64,000 bases of DNA from assembly GCA_964520905.1 (NCBI GenBank), contig CAZFQL010000001.1:62001-126000 (forward strand), in the 5' to 3' direction. The DNA is from JAGVIE01 sp964520905 (lineage in GTDB: Bacteria > Bacteroidota > Ignavibacteria > UBA10030 > SZUA-254). Positions 32,838 through 42,065 of the stretch are shown here, one piece after another. The position numbers and the translations under genes are program-made. Position 1 is the first letter of the stretch, and every line of letters starts with the position of its first letter. Below the pieces are notes generated by a model, which worked only from the letters and a program-made list of their open reading frames with translations, ran no database searches and was not told where the DNA came from.

Positions 32838-33785
32838 TTAAAGCAATTGTTTGAGGAACACCGGATCGACATTCCCGCCGCTTATCACCGCACAAACTTT
32901 CTTTCCTTTTAATCCCAAAACATTTTTCATAACAGCTGCAGGTGCGACCGCACCGGTCGGTTCTACGAGAATCTTCATCCGCTCAAGGAAGAATTTCATC
33001 ATCGGATAAATGTCATCGTCTTTGATTGTGATAACATCATCGACATGCTTCATGATGATCTCAAAATTCAATGAGCCGACAGAAAGAGTTCTCATTCCAT
33101 CCGCGATGGTATCAACCGATTGCAGCCTGATTAGTTTCTTCGCCCTGAAAGATTGATAGCAATCGTTTGCGCCTTCTGTCTCAACGCCAATGACTTTAGT
33201 TTTCGGTGAGAGATGCTTTGCTGCGATGGAACAGCCGGAAATCAGTCCGCCGCCGCCGATTGGAACAAACAGGTAATCGAGTTCTTTTATCTCCTGAAAT
33301 ATTTCAAGTCCAACCGTTCCCTGTCCAGCGATAAGTTTCTCATCATTGTATGGATGAACGAGTGTGTAGCCGTGTTTATCAATAAGTTCTTGTGTCGTTT
33401 TCTCCCGATCATCGGTTGATAATCCGCAGAAGACAACCTCTGCGCCGTAGCCCCTTGTCGCTTCTACTTTACTTTTCACAGAGTTATGCGGCATAACTAC
33501 AACCGATTTGATTCCGAATATTTTACTTGCCAAAGCAACACCCTGGCCGTGGTTCCCGGATGAATGCGCAATGACGCCGTGTTTTCGTTCTTCGTCTGTT
33601 AGGGATGAAATTTTATTATATGCCCCGCGAAACTTGAACGCACCGATGCGCTGGAAGTTTTCCGCTTTAAAGTACACATCGTTGCCGGTCATCTCATTGA
33701 ATGTTCGGGATGAAAGGAGCGGTGTTTTGTGAACGACCGGTTGAAGAATTTTGTAAGCTGTTTGTATGCGTTCAATATTTATCAT
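32838..33785 (-). CDS. Threonine/serine dehydratase (PLP fold type II)
   Basis: A 315-residue enzyme that would deaminate threonine to 2-oxobutanoate or serine to pyruvate; a serine racemase activity is possible. The PLP lysine is Lys51 in GAFKFRGA, 'SSGNHGQGVA' is the substrate loop (75-84) and GGGGLISG (177-184) is the phosphate cup. It lacks the C-terminal ACT regulatory domain of biosynthetic IlvA, so it is the short catabolic type. It is the last of five minus-strand genes (alcohol dehydrogenase, bacterioferritin, VOC, two-helix membrane protein), though spacing to its upstream neighbour is about 50 bases. Confidence 0.92.
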   Translation of the reverse strand: MINIERIQTAYKILQPVVHKTPLLSSRTFNEMTGNDVYFKAENFQRIGAFKFRGAYNKISSLTDEERKHGVIAHSSGNHGQGVALASKIFGIKSVVVMPHNSVKSKVEATRGYGAEVVFCGLSTDDREKTTQELIDKHGYTLVHPYNDEKLIAGQGTVGLEIFQEIKELDYLFVPIGGGGLISGCSIAAKHLSPKTKVIGVETEGANDCYQSFRAKKLIRLQSVDTIADGMRTLSVGSLNFEIIMKHVDDVITIKDDDIYPMMKFFLERMKILVEPTGAVAPAAVMKNVLGLKGKKVCAVISGGNVDPVFLKQLL

Positions 33786-33834
33786 AGTGTTTTAATCTTG
33801 AATTCAATTTACGGATTGATCTCTTAGAACTATA

Positions 33835-34188
33835 TTAAGAATCAGAATCCGCAATGTCTAAATGAAACTTATGCAGGAACCGATGAAATATCGGCGCGAT
33901 CAACAATCCAGCCGCCACCAATAAAATTAATCCGCAGTAAAGGGCATATATACCCGCGAATATTTTTGCACCATCCGTATGTAATTCATTAACTTCACCC
34001 ATCCCGCCCATAATCATTGCTGCATTTAAGAATGCATCTGTCATTGAGAGGTTTTCAAAATAATGGTAACCGATTATTCCTATTACCAGTGAAAAGAGAA
34101 GCAATCCAAGTGAAACACATATATACAAAAGCATCCGCCGATAAAATGCAGATGGTGGTATTAACGGTTTACTTCGATGTTCAAACAT
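33835..34188 (-). CDS. Two-helix membrane protein, channel-pore-like
   Basis: A 117-residue protein with two hydrophobic helices (~18-42 and ~75-100) separated by a loop 'MTDAFLNAAMIMGGMGEVNELHTDGAKIFAGIY'. The layout, helix, re-entrant pore-like segment, helix, recalls two-helix ion channels, but the selectivity-filter motif (GYGD) is replaced by GGMGEV. Whether it conducts ions is open. The ATG at 34188 is chosen; the frame extends to 34254, overlapping the VOC gene, but the extension looks unlike a membrane protein start. No ribosome site is evident. Cotranscription with the VOC gene is likely. Confidence 0.65.
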   Translation of the reverse strand: MFEHRSKPLIPPSAFYRRMLLYICVSLGLLLFSLVIGIIGYHYFENLSMTDAFLNAAMIMGGMGEVNELHTDGAKIFAGIYALYCGLILLVAAGLLIAPIFHRFLHKFHLDIADSDS

Positions 34189-34229
34189 AATGTTGTACTT
34201 GAGTAATTTATATGACCCAGAATTGAATC

Positions 34230-34580
34230 CTAAACTTTTCTTTGCCACAGACATAAATGACAGCCATCGGGTGTGGAAAACATGCCGAACCAGCCCATAT
34301 CGAGCACTTTTGATTTTTTGATGATGATGGTTCCACCCGCTTTCTGAACTTTTCTCAGGGTTGCGTTAATGTCTTTAACTTCAATGTAAACATTCACCTG
34401 ATTTGTCTTTGGCATTTTCTTTACCTTAAAAAATCCGCCGTTCGGTTTCATGCCTGCTTTGAAAAGAACATATTCAATTTTTGGTACGTCTTGGAATGTC
34501 CATCCAAATACATATCCAAAAAATGTTTTCGCGATTTCAAAGTTCTTCGTCGGTATTTCTATATGTCCAAAATGATTCAT
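34230..34580 (-). CDS. VOC-family (glyoxalase-like) protein
   Basis: A 116-residue single-module vicinal-oxygen-chelate protein. It has two beta-alpha-beta-beta-beta halves: 'FGHIEIPTKNFEIAKTFFGYVFGWTFQ' starts the first, and 'VYIEVKDINATLRKVQKAGGTII' plus 'MFSTPDGCHLCLW' the second. The putative metal ligands (His in GHIE, Glu in YIEV) are present, but the last typical Glu is replaced by Leu in 'CHLCLW', so catalysis is uncertain. It lies 10 bases after bacterioferritin and should be cotranscribed. Confidence 0.9.
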   Translation of the reverse strand: MNHFGHIEIPTKNFEIAKTFFGYVFGWTFQDVPKIEYVLFKAGMKPNGGFFKVKKMPKTNQVNVYIEVKDINATLRKVQKAGGTIIIKKSKVLDMGWFGMFSTPDGCHLCLWQRKV

Positions 34581-34590
34581 AATTTTTCCT

Positions 34591-35064
34591 TTATACTTTT
34601 TCGATTTGTTGTGAGAGATAATTTTGAATTCCGACTTGCTTAATCTGATCGAGTTGAGCTTCTAACCAATCGATATGGTTTTCTTCATCAACCAGTATAG
34701 CTTCGAGCATCTCGCGTGTTCCATTATCGCCAACCGATACTGCGAGCTTTATATCGTCGTTGTAATCTTTGATGGCGCCGCTTTCCGCATTCCAATCGTT
34801 TTTAAATTGTTGCTCAACATTTGCTCCGATAGCCATTTTATTGAGTTTGCTGACGACGGGTGTTCCCTCTAAAAAGAGCAGTCGAGCAATCAGCTTTTCA
34901 GCGTGCTTCATTTCTTCGATGGCGCGCTTCTCGATTGCGTGGTGCAGTTTTTCGTATCCCCAGTTAGCGCACATCTCCGAATGCACGATATATTGATTGA
35001 TTGCCGTTAGCTCATCCGCAAGCCGGTCGTTAAGGATGTTAATGATTTTTGTATTTCCTTTCAT
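34591..35064 (-). CDS. bfr: Bacterioferritin
   Basis: A 157-residue haem-type ferritin that stores iron in a 24-mer shell. All ferroxidase ligands are present at the family positions: Glu18, Glu51, His54, Glu94, Glu127 and His130, with Tyr25 and the haem ligand Met52. It should oxidise Fe(II) and bind haem between subunit pairs. A strong AAGGAG site precedes the ATG. The VOC gene begins 10 bases after its stop. The alcohol dehydrogenase gene upstream is about 40 bases away. No Bfd-type ferredoxin gene is nearby. Confidence 0.96.
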   Translation of the reverse strand: MKGNTKIINILNDRLADELTAINQYIVHSEMCANWGYEKLHHAIEKRAIEEMKHAEKLIARLLFLEGTPVVSKLNKMAIGANVEQQFKNDWNAESGAIKDYNDDIKLAVSVGDNGTREMLEAILVDEENHIDWLEAQLDQIKQVGIQNYLSQQIEKV

Positions 35065-35103
35065 AACAATTCTCCTTTTTATTTAATTAATGTGTAGTAC
35101 AAC

Positions 35104-36162
35104 TTAAAGGTGTGATACATCTTCTATTGATAAAACAATTTTTCCAAAATTCTTTCTCTCTTCCATTCTCTTATGTGCCTCGGATGCTTTCTCTAACGGG
35201 AACACTGAATCTACAACCGGATGTAATTGGATGTTTCCTTCGCCTTTCTTGAAAAACTTCAGTACTTCTATCATCTCGCGCTTGGTTCCCATGAATGAAC
35301 CGTAAAGAGTCAGATGTTTTGCAAAGACGAAACGGATGTCAACTTTCGCCCGGTAATCGGCTGTTGAACCGCAGGTTACAAGTTTACCGCCCTTGGCAAG
35401 GACGGCTATGCTCTTCTCGAAAATTTCTCCGCCCGTATGCTCAAAGACAATATCAACACCACGCTTGCCCGTAAGCCGCTTTACCTCTTCAACAAAATCT
35501 TTTTCCTTATAATTTATTACATCATCGGCGCCGAGTGATTTCGCTTTAACCAGTTTTTCTTCGGAACTGGCAGTTGTAATAACGTGAGCGCCCAAAAGTT
35601 TTGCAATTTGAATTCCAGCCGAACCAACTCCACTGCCGGCGGCATGTACTAAAACTGTATCGCCCGGTTTTATTTTCGTCAAACCAACCAGCATATGCCA
35701 CGCGGTAAGAAACACGAGTGGTATCGCTGCGGCTTGGTTAAAATCCAATCCATCGGGAATAGGAAGAACATTGGTTGCCGGAAGTTTTACAAACTCGGCA
35801 TATGTGCCGTCCTCTTTTGTTCCCAGAACATGATATGTGCGGCAAAGATTATCGGTTCCACCTAAACACATCTCGCAATGTCCGCAAGAAATTCCGGGAG
35901 AGATCAAAACTTTGTCTCCAACTTTCAGGAAATCAACTGCACTTCCTACTTCTGCAATAATGCCCGCACCGTCTGATCCGGGGATATGAGGAAGAGGAAT
36001 ATTTTTTTCTCTATCTCCGCTCCGCACCCAAAGATCGAGGTGGTTTAATGCGGCTGCTTTTATTTGGAGAAGAACATCGTTGGCGCCAATCGTCGGTTTT
36101 GGTGCCTCTTCTAATTTCAAAACATCTGCTTCGCCAAAATTGTGGAAACGGATTGCTTTCAT
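35104..36162 (-). CDS. Zinc-dependent alcohol dehydrogenase family protein
   Basis: A 352-residue medium-chain dehydrogenase. The GroES-like N-terminal domain has 'HIPGSDGAGIIAEVG' and the structural-zinc loop CGHCEMCLGGTDNLC; the Rossmann motif is 'AAGSGVGSAGIQIAKLLGAHVI'. The catalytic-zinc ligands are less clear: 'LNHLDLWVRSGD' replaces the usual C-H pair, as in quinone-reductase-like members, so it may act on unsaturated carbonyls rather than alcohols. ATG 36162 begins the conserved domain (MKAIRFHNFGEADVL); the open frame to 36258 looks non-coding. It is first in a five-gene minus-strand group. Confidence 0.9.
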   Translation of the reverse strand: MKAIRFHNFGEADVLKLEEAPKPTIGANDVLLQIKAAALNHLDLWVRSGDREKNIPLPHIPGSDGAGIIAEVGSAVDFLKVGDKVLISPGISCGHCEMCLGGTDNLCRTYHVLGTKEDGTYAEFVKLPATNVLPIPDGLDFNQAAAIPLVFLTAWHMLVGLTKIKPGDTVLVHAAGSGVGSAGIQIAKLLGAHVITTASSEEKLVKAKSLGADDVINYKEKDFVEEVKRLTGKRGVDIVFEHTGGEIFEKSIAVLAKGGKLVTCGSTADYRAKVDIRFVFAKHLTLYGSFMGTKREMIEVLKFFKKGEGNIQLHPVVDSVFPLEKASEAHKRMEERKNFGKIVLSIEDVSHL

Positions 36163-36300
36163 AGTCTTTCTTTCGGGTAAATTATCACTTCGAAAGATAA
36201 CGAAAAGGAATCTCATCTTCAATCTATTAGCGATGTGAGATATGGATTGCTGATACACTTATTGTTCATCTCTCAATGTACGCTGCCATCCGTTGTTATC

Positions 36301-36340
36301 TATTAGCCATTGGCTCTTAGCCCTTGGCTTTTGGCTTGCT
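36301..36340. repeat. TTGGC-type low-complexity repeat
   Basis: TATTAGCCATTGGCTCTTAG followed by CCCTTGGCTTTTGGCTTGC: four degenerate units of (T)AGCC.TTGGC in the spacer between two divergent genes. Confidence 0.55.
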
Positions 36341-36416
36341 TCTCAACCTTCATTTCGCTAATTTCACATAAGAAAAATAATTTAGTTGTTATGCTCACGA
36401 ATCAACAGGAGTATTG

Positions 36417-37694
36417 ATGGATATTCAAAAAGGTTTAGAAAAATTGAAAACCGGTTTTCATCCGACTTTCTGGGTTGCGAACGGCATGGAACTGTTTGAG
36501 CGGCTCGCTCTTTACGGTCAGCAAATTATTATGGGCATCTACTTCCGAAATAAACTTGGCTTCAGTGAAACGGAGGCAGGCGGACTTTCGGGTCTCTTCG
36601 GCGGTTTAATATATTTGCTTCCAATTCTCGGTGGTACGCTTGCCGATAAGTTCGGCTTTAGGCGTGCGTTCATGGTTGCATTCTCTATGTTAGCAGTCGG
36701 TTATTTTCTGATTGGTTCTGTCGGTATGTCAATTTTCTCTGGAATTTACGGCGGCTTGCCGCTCTATCCGGTATTGATTGTGTTTCTTGTGTTCACAGCT
36801 ATCGGTGGTTCTTTCATCAAACCATCGGTTCTTGGAACCATCGCAGTCACTTCATCAAAAGAAACAAAGTCTCTTGGCTATGCAATTTATTATTGGCTTG
36901 TAAACGTTGGCGCAGCGATTGGTCCTACGATTGCCTACTTCGTGAGAGATGAAATCGGTATTGAGTATGTTTACCTCGTCTCAGCAATCAGTTGTGCGGC
37001 TATGTTGGTCGTAAACTTTTTCTTTTATAAAGAAGTGAAGAGCGCTTCGACGGAAGTTGTTGAAACACTCGGAACGAAGATGAAGAATCTCGTTATTGTT
37101 CTCGGAAACGTGAAGTTTATGATCTTCCTTCTCATCTTTTCGCTATTCTGGATTATGTTCTGGCAAGAGTTTGTTATCATACCGTATTATATTGTCGACT
37201 TTATTGATAAAGATGCGCCGTTCGAGCTTATACAATCGTGGTCGGGAGCCGGAGCGATCATCGCGCTGCAGCTTGTTGTGAATCGGATGACGAAAAATAT
37301 TCCGACACGAACAGCGATTGTTATGGGTTTTGGTGTTTCGAGTTTTTGTTGGTTGATTATTGGACTGAGTCCCAGCATTCCGACGATTGCCGCGGGTATT
37401 GTTGTTTTCGCTATTGGTGAGATGGCACAGGCGCCGCGATATTATGAGTATATTTCTGAATTGGCGCCGCCGGGTCAACAAGGTTTGTTTCAAGGATATG
37501 CATTCCTTCCGATTGCCATTGCATGGTTTGTCGGCGGACCTTTTGGCGGGTGGATGTACGAGAACGCAAAACGCACGGGCGAGCCGGGAATTATTTGGTT
37601 CGTGCTGTTTGGAATTGGAATTCTTGCAACTATTTTGATGGCGCTCTACAATTATGTTGTGGGTCGCCAGGAAGCAAGGCAACGAACAGCATGA
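36417..37694 (+). CDS. POT/PTR2-like MFS transporter
   Basis: A 425-residue polytopic protein of the major facilitator fold. 'GMELFERLALYGQQIIMG' (~23-40) matches the proton-coupled oligopeptide transporter ExxER motif and helix 1, and 'LADKFGFRRAF' is the loop 2-3 motif. Twelve hydrophobic segments can be traced. It would import di- or tripeptides or related solutes with protons, but the later signature sequences are weak and other substrates are possible. AGGAG lies 6 bases before ATG 36417; an in-frame TTG at 36414 is less likely. carA follows 48 bases later, so cotranscription is possible. Confidence 0.88.
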   Translation: MDIQKGLEKLKTGFHPTFWVANGMELFERLALYGQQIIMGIYFRNKLGFSETEAGGLSGLFGGLIYLLPILGGTLADKFGFRRAFMVAFSMLAVGYFLIGSVGMSIFSGIYGGLPLYPVLIVFLVFTAIGGSFIKPSVLGTIAVTSSKETKSLGYAIYYWLVNVGAAIGPTIAYFVRDEIGIEYVYLVSAISCAAMLVVNFFFYKEVKSASTEVVETLGTKMKNLVIVLGNVKFMIFLLIFSLFWIMFWQEFVIIPYYIVDFIDKDAPFELIQSWSGAGAIIALQLVVNRMTKNIPTRTAIVMGFGVSSFCWLIIGLSPSIPTIAAGIVVFAIGEMAQAPRYYEYISELAPPGQQGLFQGYAFLPIAIAWFVGGPFGGWMYENAKRTGEPGIIWFVLFGIGILATILMALYNYVVGRQEARQRTA

Positions 37695-37742
37695 TTATTT
37701 TAAAACAGATGTTCATCGTTATTGATGGGTAAACATTAAAGG

Positions 37743-38816
37743 ATGTTGACAAAACATAAGGCGGCTCTTGTTCTTGAAGATGGTTCAGAGTTTCCGGGGT
37801 ATTCGTTCGGCGAGCGGAGGAATACAAGCGGCGAGGTAGTCTTTAACACGGGAATGGTAGGATATCCCGAAACACTAACCGATCCTTCCTATAGTGGACA
37901 AATTCTTGTCTTTACATATCCGTTAATTGGAAATTATGGAGTTCCGGGAGATGAGATAGAAAATGCACTTCTAAAAAATTTTGAATCGGAAAAAATACAT
38001 GTTCAGGGTTTAATCATTTCTGATTACTCTGAGAACTATTCTCATTGGAATGCGAAGAAATCTCTTTCTGATTGGATGAACGAACATCGTGTACCGGGAA
38101 TTTACGGTATAGATACAAGGAAGCTCACCAAAAAGTTGCGCCAGCAGGGCACAATGCTTGGAAAAATAATGGTTGATAATTTGAAAGAAATTCCGTTCGA
38201 AGATCCGAATAAACGGGATTTAGTTTCGGAAGTTGCGGTGACATCCACGGTTCGATATCATAAGCCGGGAAAGAGAATTGCCCTTGTTGATTGCGGCGTG
38301 AAGAACAGCATAATTCAAGCATTTCTTAGAAGAAATATAGCAGTCATCAGAGTGCCTTACGATCACGATTTTCTTTTAGAAGATGTTGAGGGTGTTGTAA
38401 TCTCAAATGGTCCCGGTGATCCGAAAATGTGCAAAGCAACGATAGAGCACACCCGGCAGGCATTACGATCCAACCTGCCAATTCTTGGAATATGTCTGGG
38501 CGGTCAGATTCTTGCGCTGGCGGCAGGCGCAGATACATATAAACTGAAATACGGTCATCGTGGACAAAACCAGCCATGCAATGAATCGGGAACTAAGAGG
38601 TGTTATATCACTTCACAAAATCACGGCTACGCAGTAAACGCAGAAACGCTCCCTGAGGATTGGCGAGAGTGGTTCCAGAACGACAACGACGGAACGAACG
38701 AGGGAATCATCCATATCTCGAAACCGTTCTTCGGCGCACAGTTTCACCCCGAAGCGTCTCCCGGACCGGATGACACAGAATTCATATTCGATATGTTTGT
38801 GAGGGCGTTGAAATGA
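37743..38816 (+). CDS. carA: Carbamoyl-phosphate synthase small (glutaminase) subunit
   Basis: A 357-residue subunit that releases ammonia from glutamine for CarB, feeding pyrimidine and arginine synthesis. The class I amidotransferase has the nucleophile Cys in GICLGGQ and the His-Glu pair in QFHPEASPGP. Note Gly in place of the usual His after CLG. Stretches such as 'GEVVFNTGMVGYPETLTDPSY' and 'TSQNHGYAVNAETLP..W' are closer to eukaryotic CAD than to E. coli CarA as I recall them. AAAGG abuts the ATG, leaving no spacing, so a start at the next codon (TTG) cannot be ruled out. Overlaps carB by 4 bases. Confidence 0.96.
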   Translation: MLTKHKAALVLEDGSEFPGYSFGERRNTSGEVVFNTGMVGYPETLTDPSYSGQILVFTYPLIGNYGVPGDEIENALLKNFESEKIHVQGLIISDYSENYSHWNAKKSLSDWMNEHRVPGIYGIDTRKLTKKLRQQGTMLGKIMVDNLKEIPFEDPNKRDLVSEVAVTSTVRYHKPGKRIALVDCGVKNSIIQAFLRRNIAVIRVPYDHDFLLEDVEGVVISNGPGDPKMCKATIEHTRQALRSNLPILGICLGGQILALAAGADTYKLKYGHRGQNQPCNESGTKRCYITSQNHGYAVNAETLPEDWREWFQNDNDGTNEGIIHISKPFFGAQFHPEASPGPDDTEFIFDMFVRALK

Positions 38817-41800
38817 TTCGGAAAGGAAAGCCAAAAAAAGTTCTCATTCTCGGCTCAGGTGCGCTGCAAATCGGACAGGCAGGTGAGTTCGATTACTCGG
38901 GAAGCCAGGCAATTAAAGCGCTCAAAGAAGACGGCATCGAGACCGTTCTCATCAATCCCAATATAGCGACCATACAAACTTCCGAACATCTCGCAGATAA
39001 AGTTTATTTCCTTCCGGTAAATACGGAGTTTGTTGAGAGAGTCATCGAGAAAGAAAAACCGGATTCAATTCTGCTCGGTTTCGGAGGTCAAACCGCGCTA
39101 AATGTTGGTGTCCAGCTTTTCAAAAAAGGAACACTTGAAAAGTTCGGCGTAAAAGTTCTAGGCACGCCTGTAGAATCGATCATAAACACTGAAGATCGAT
39201 TGTTGTTCAACCAAAGAGTAACTGAAATCGGTTTGAAGGTTCCAACAAGTAAAACAACAACCTCGGTTGAAGAAGCTATTCAGGCGGCAACGGAAATCGG
39301 TTATCCGGTCATGTGCAGAATTGCTTATGCGCTTGGCGGGCTCGGATCTGGAATCGTTAACAATCAAACAGAGTTGGTGGAAAAAACCAAGCGGGCATTT
39401 TCCTTTACAAATCAAATTTTAGTGGAGGAATCTCTCTACGGATGGAAAGAAGTTGAATACGAAATTGTTCGGGATAAATTCAACAACTGCATCACCGTCT
39501 GCTCGATGGAAAATGTCGACCCAATGGGAATTCACACCGGTGACAGTATCGTGGTTGCGCCGGTTCAAACACTTTCAGCGATTGAAAATTTCAAGCTTCG
39601 CTCAATTGGTATCAAACTCATCAGACATCTTGGTGTAATCGGTGAGTGTAATATTCAGTATGCACTCGATCCGAACTCGGACGATTATCGCATCATTGAG
39701 GTAAACGCACGGCTCAGTCGAAGCTCAGCGCTTGCATCAAAAGCGACCGGCTATCCGCTTGCATTGATTGCGACAAAGTTGACGATCGGTTATGCTCTGC
39801 ACGAAATTGTGAACAATGTAACGCAGGAAACTTCCGCTTGCTTTGAACCCGCGCTCGATTATATCGCACTTAAAATGCCGCGTTGGGATTTACAGAAATT
39901 TCGGCAAGTTAGTCCGCTTCTCGGTTCAGAGATGAAGTCCGTCGGCGAAGTGATGTCTCTCGGCAGAAGCTTCGAAGAAGTTTTACAGAAAGCAATCCGC
40001 ATGCTCGACCTTGGACTGAATGGTTTTGTTTGTAATAAGATTGAATTTGAAGATCTCGATCATGCCCTGCAGGAGCCGACCGACCGGAGAATCTTTGCCG
40101 TTGCACAAGCGATGAAGGAAGGATATTCGATAGAAAGAATTCATGAGCTATCGAAAATTGATTGTTGGTTTCTCCATAAGCTGAGGATTATCATCGACAC
40201 AGAGAATAAGATTGTACAGTACAAATTGGATACGCTTCCAAAAGAAATATTGAAAGAGGCAAAAGAGAAAGGATTCTCCGACAAGCAGATCGGTTTTTTA
40301 ACGGACGCAACTGAAAATGAGGCTCGTGGTAAAAGAAAAATTTTTGGAATTATACCTGTCGTTAAACAGATCGATACGATGGCTGCCGAGTTTCCCGCAA
40401 AGACAAATTATTTATACATGACGTACAATGGCGAAGAAAATGATGTAGACGCCGGGGAAGAGAATCAGGTTATTGTTCTCGGCTCAGGAACATATCGCAT
40501 TGGTTCTTCTGTTGAATTCGATTGGTGCTGTGTTAATACTGTGCTTACGCTGAACAATCTGAAGCACAGCACGATTATGATCAATTATAATCCCGAGACT
40601 GTCAGCACCGATTATGATATCTGCGATAGACTTTACTTTGAGGAGTTAAGCTTCGAGAGAGTGATGGATATTTATGAAAGGGAAAATCCTCTCGGCGTCA
40701 TCGTCTCGATGGGCGGACAAATTCCGAACAATCTCGCACTGAAACTGCATAATGCAGGAGTGAAAATTCTCGGAACTTCCCCCGAGCAAATTGATAGAGC
40801 TGAAAACAGACATAAATTCTCGGAAATATTAGACAAACTTGAAATCGACCAACCGCAGTGGAGTGAATTAACCGACTTAACCGAAGCAAAAAAGTTTGCA
40901 GCGCGTGTCGGTTATCCTGTTCTCATAAGGCCGAGTTATGTTTTAAGTGGTGCAGCAATGAGCATCGTCCTTTCGGAAAATGAGCTTGAAACATATCTAA
41001 AGAAAGCTTCCTATATTAGCAGAGAACATCCGGTTGTGATAAGTAAGTTCATCACCGGCGCTCGTGAAATTGAAGTTGATGCAGTTGCTCAGAATGGAAA
41101 TTTATTTTGTTATGCCATCTCGGAGCATGTGGAAAACGCAGGAGTTCATTCAGGCGACGCTACAATTGTTTTTCCGGCACAACGCACATATCTTGAAACG
41201 ATCAGAAGAATTAAGCGAATTACAAAACAGATTGCTCATGAATTGAAGATCACCGGACCGTTCAACATCCAATTTATAGCTAGAGACAACGCGGTGAAAG
41301 TTATCGAATGCAATCTGCGGGCGTCGAGAAGCTTCCCGTTTGTTTCAAAAATACTTAAGATCAACTTCATCGATATCGCCGCAAAACTTATCGCGGGCGC
41401 CGACGTTCCTGTATTCAGAAGCTCGGCATTCGATCTGGATTATGTTGGCGTGAAGGCGCCGCAGTTTTCGTTCACGCGGTTGAAAGGTTCAGACCCGGTT
41501 CTTGGTGTCGAGATGGCATCGACAGGTGAGGTCGCCTGCCTTGGTGACGATTTTGATGAGGCGTTTCTAAAAAGTTTGATTTCAACTGGAGTGAATATAT
41601 CGCCGAAATCGGTTTTACTGTCGACCGGATCGCTCAAGAACAAGACAGACTTTTTAAGTGAAGCGCGATTATTAGCCGGGATGGGAATTCAGTTATACGC
41701 TACCGAAGGTACGGCAAACTTCTTCAAAGAGAATAATATCACAGTTGAGTCGGTACAATGGCAGCTCAAAGGTGATGTCCCCGAAGTAATTTCAGTGCTT

Positions 41801-42007
41801 AACGATCGAAAGGTTGATCTTGTCATCAATATTCCAAAGGATGCAGAAGCGCAATCGTTGGAGAATGATTATAACGTCCGGAGGAAAGCTGTTGACCTCA
41901 ACATATCTTTGATAACCAACATTGAGTTTGCAAAACGATATGTAAGGGCGATTCATAAATATTCTTTCGATATGCTGACAGTAAAAAGTTGGGATGAATA
42001 TGAGTAA
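38813..42007 (+). CDS. carB: Carbamoyl-phosphate synthase large subunit
   Basis: A 1064-residue subunit with two ATP-grasp halves (~1-550, ~560-935) and a C-terminal MGS-like allosteric domain (~936-1064). The first half has 'EFDYSGSQAIKALK', 'ALGGLGSGI', 'MENVDPMGIHTGDSIVVAPVQTL', 'ARLSRSSALASKATGYP' and 'PRWDLQKF', the second 'LGSGTYRIGSSVEFDWC', 'RPSYVLSGAAMSI' and 'ECNLRASRSFPFVSK'. The paired ATP sites make carbamate and carbamoyl phosphate from bicarbonate and ammonia. Several motifs ('ALGGLGSG', 'PRWDL.KF') match the animal CAD enzyme rather than E. coli ('TMGGSGGG', 'PRFNFEKF'). ATGA overlap with carA shows coupled translation. Confidence 0.97.
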   Translation: MIRKGKPKKVLILGSGALQIGQAGEFDYSGSQAIKALKEDGIETVLINPNIATIQTSEHLADKVYFLPVNTEFVERVIEKEKPDSILLGFGGQTALNVGVQLFKKGTLEKFGVKVLGTPVESIINTEDRLLFNQRVTEIGLKVPTSKTTTSVEEAIQAATEIGYPVMCRIAYALGGLGSGIVNNQTELVEKTKRAFSFTNQILVEESLYGWKEVEYEIVRDKFNNCITVCSMENVDPMGIHTGDSIVVAPVQTLSAIENFKLRSIGIKLIRHLGVIGECNIQYALDPNSDDYRIIEVNARLSRSSALASKATGYPLALIATKLTIGYALHEIVNNVTQETSACFEPALDYIALKMPRWDLQKFRQVSPLLGSEMKSVGEVMSLGRSFEEVLQKAIRMLDLGLNGFVCNKIEFEDLDHALQEPTDRRIFAVAQAMKEGYSIERIHELSKIDCWFLHKLRIIIDTENKIVQYKLDTLPKEILKEAKEKGFSDKQIGFLTDATENEARGKRKIFGIIPVVKQIDTMAAEFPAKTNYLYMTYNGEENDVDAGEENQVIVLGSGTYRIGSSVEFDWCCVNTVLTLNNLKHSTIMINYNPETVSTDYDICDRLYFEELSFERVMDIYERENPLGVIVSMGGQIPNNLALKLHNAGVKILGTSPEQIDRAENRHKFSEILDKLEIDQPQWSELTDLTEAKKFAARVGYPVLIRPSYVLSGAAMSIVLSENELETYLKKASYISREHPVVISKFITGAREIEVDAVAQNGNLFCYAISEHVENAGVHSGDATIVFPAQRTYLETIRRIKRITKQIAHELKITGPFNIQFIARDNAVKVIECNLRASRSFPFVSKILKINFIDIAAKLIAGADVPVFRSSAFDLDYVGVKAPQFSFTRLKGSDPVLGVEMASTGEVACLGDDFDEAFLKSLISTGVNISPKSVLLSTGSLKNKTDFLSEARLLAGMGIQLYATEGTANFFKENNITVESVQWQLKGDVPEVISVLNDRKVDLVINIPKDAEAQSLENDYNVRRKAVDLNISLITNIEFAKRYVRAIHKYSFDMLTVKSWDEYE

Positions 42008-42065
42008 GTAATTATGAAAGCTCTCCAATTCCTAAATTAATTATTCACTCCGTTACCGTGAGTAA

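Noticed and set aside
37143..37682. 179-residue minus-strand frame inside the POT transporter
   Set aside because: Mirror of the transporter codons with low-complexity Asn/Thr/Arg composition.
42008..42065. Intact alcohol dehydrogenase gene after carB
   Set aside because: In-frame stop at 42063-42065 and no Rossmann or zinc motifs upstream.
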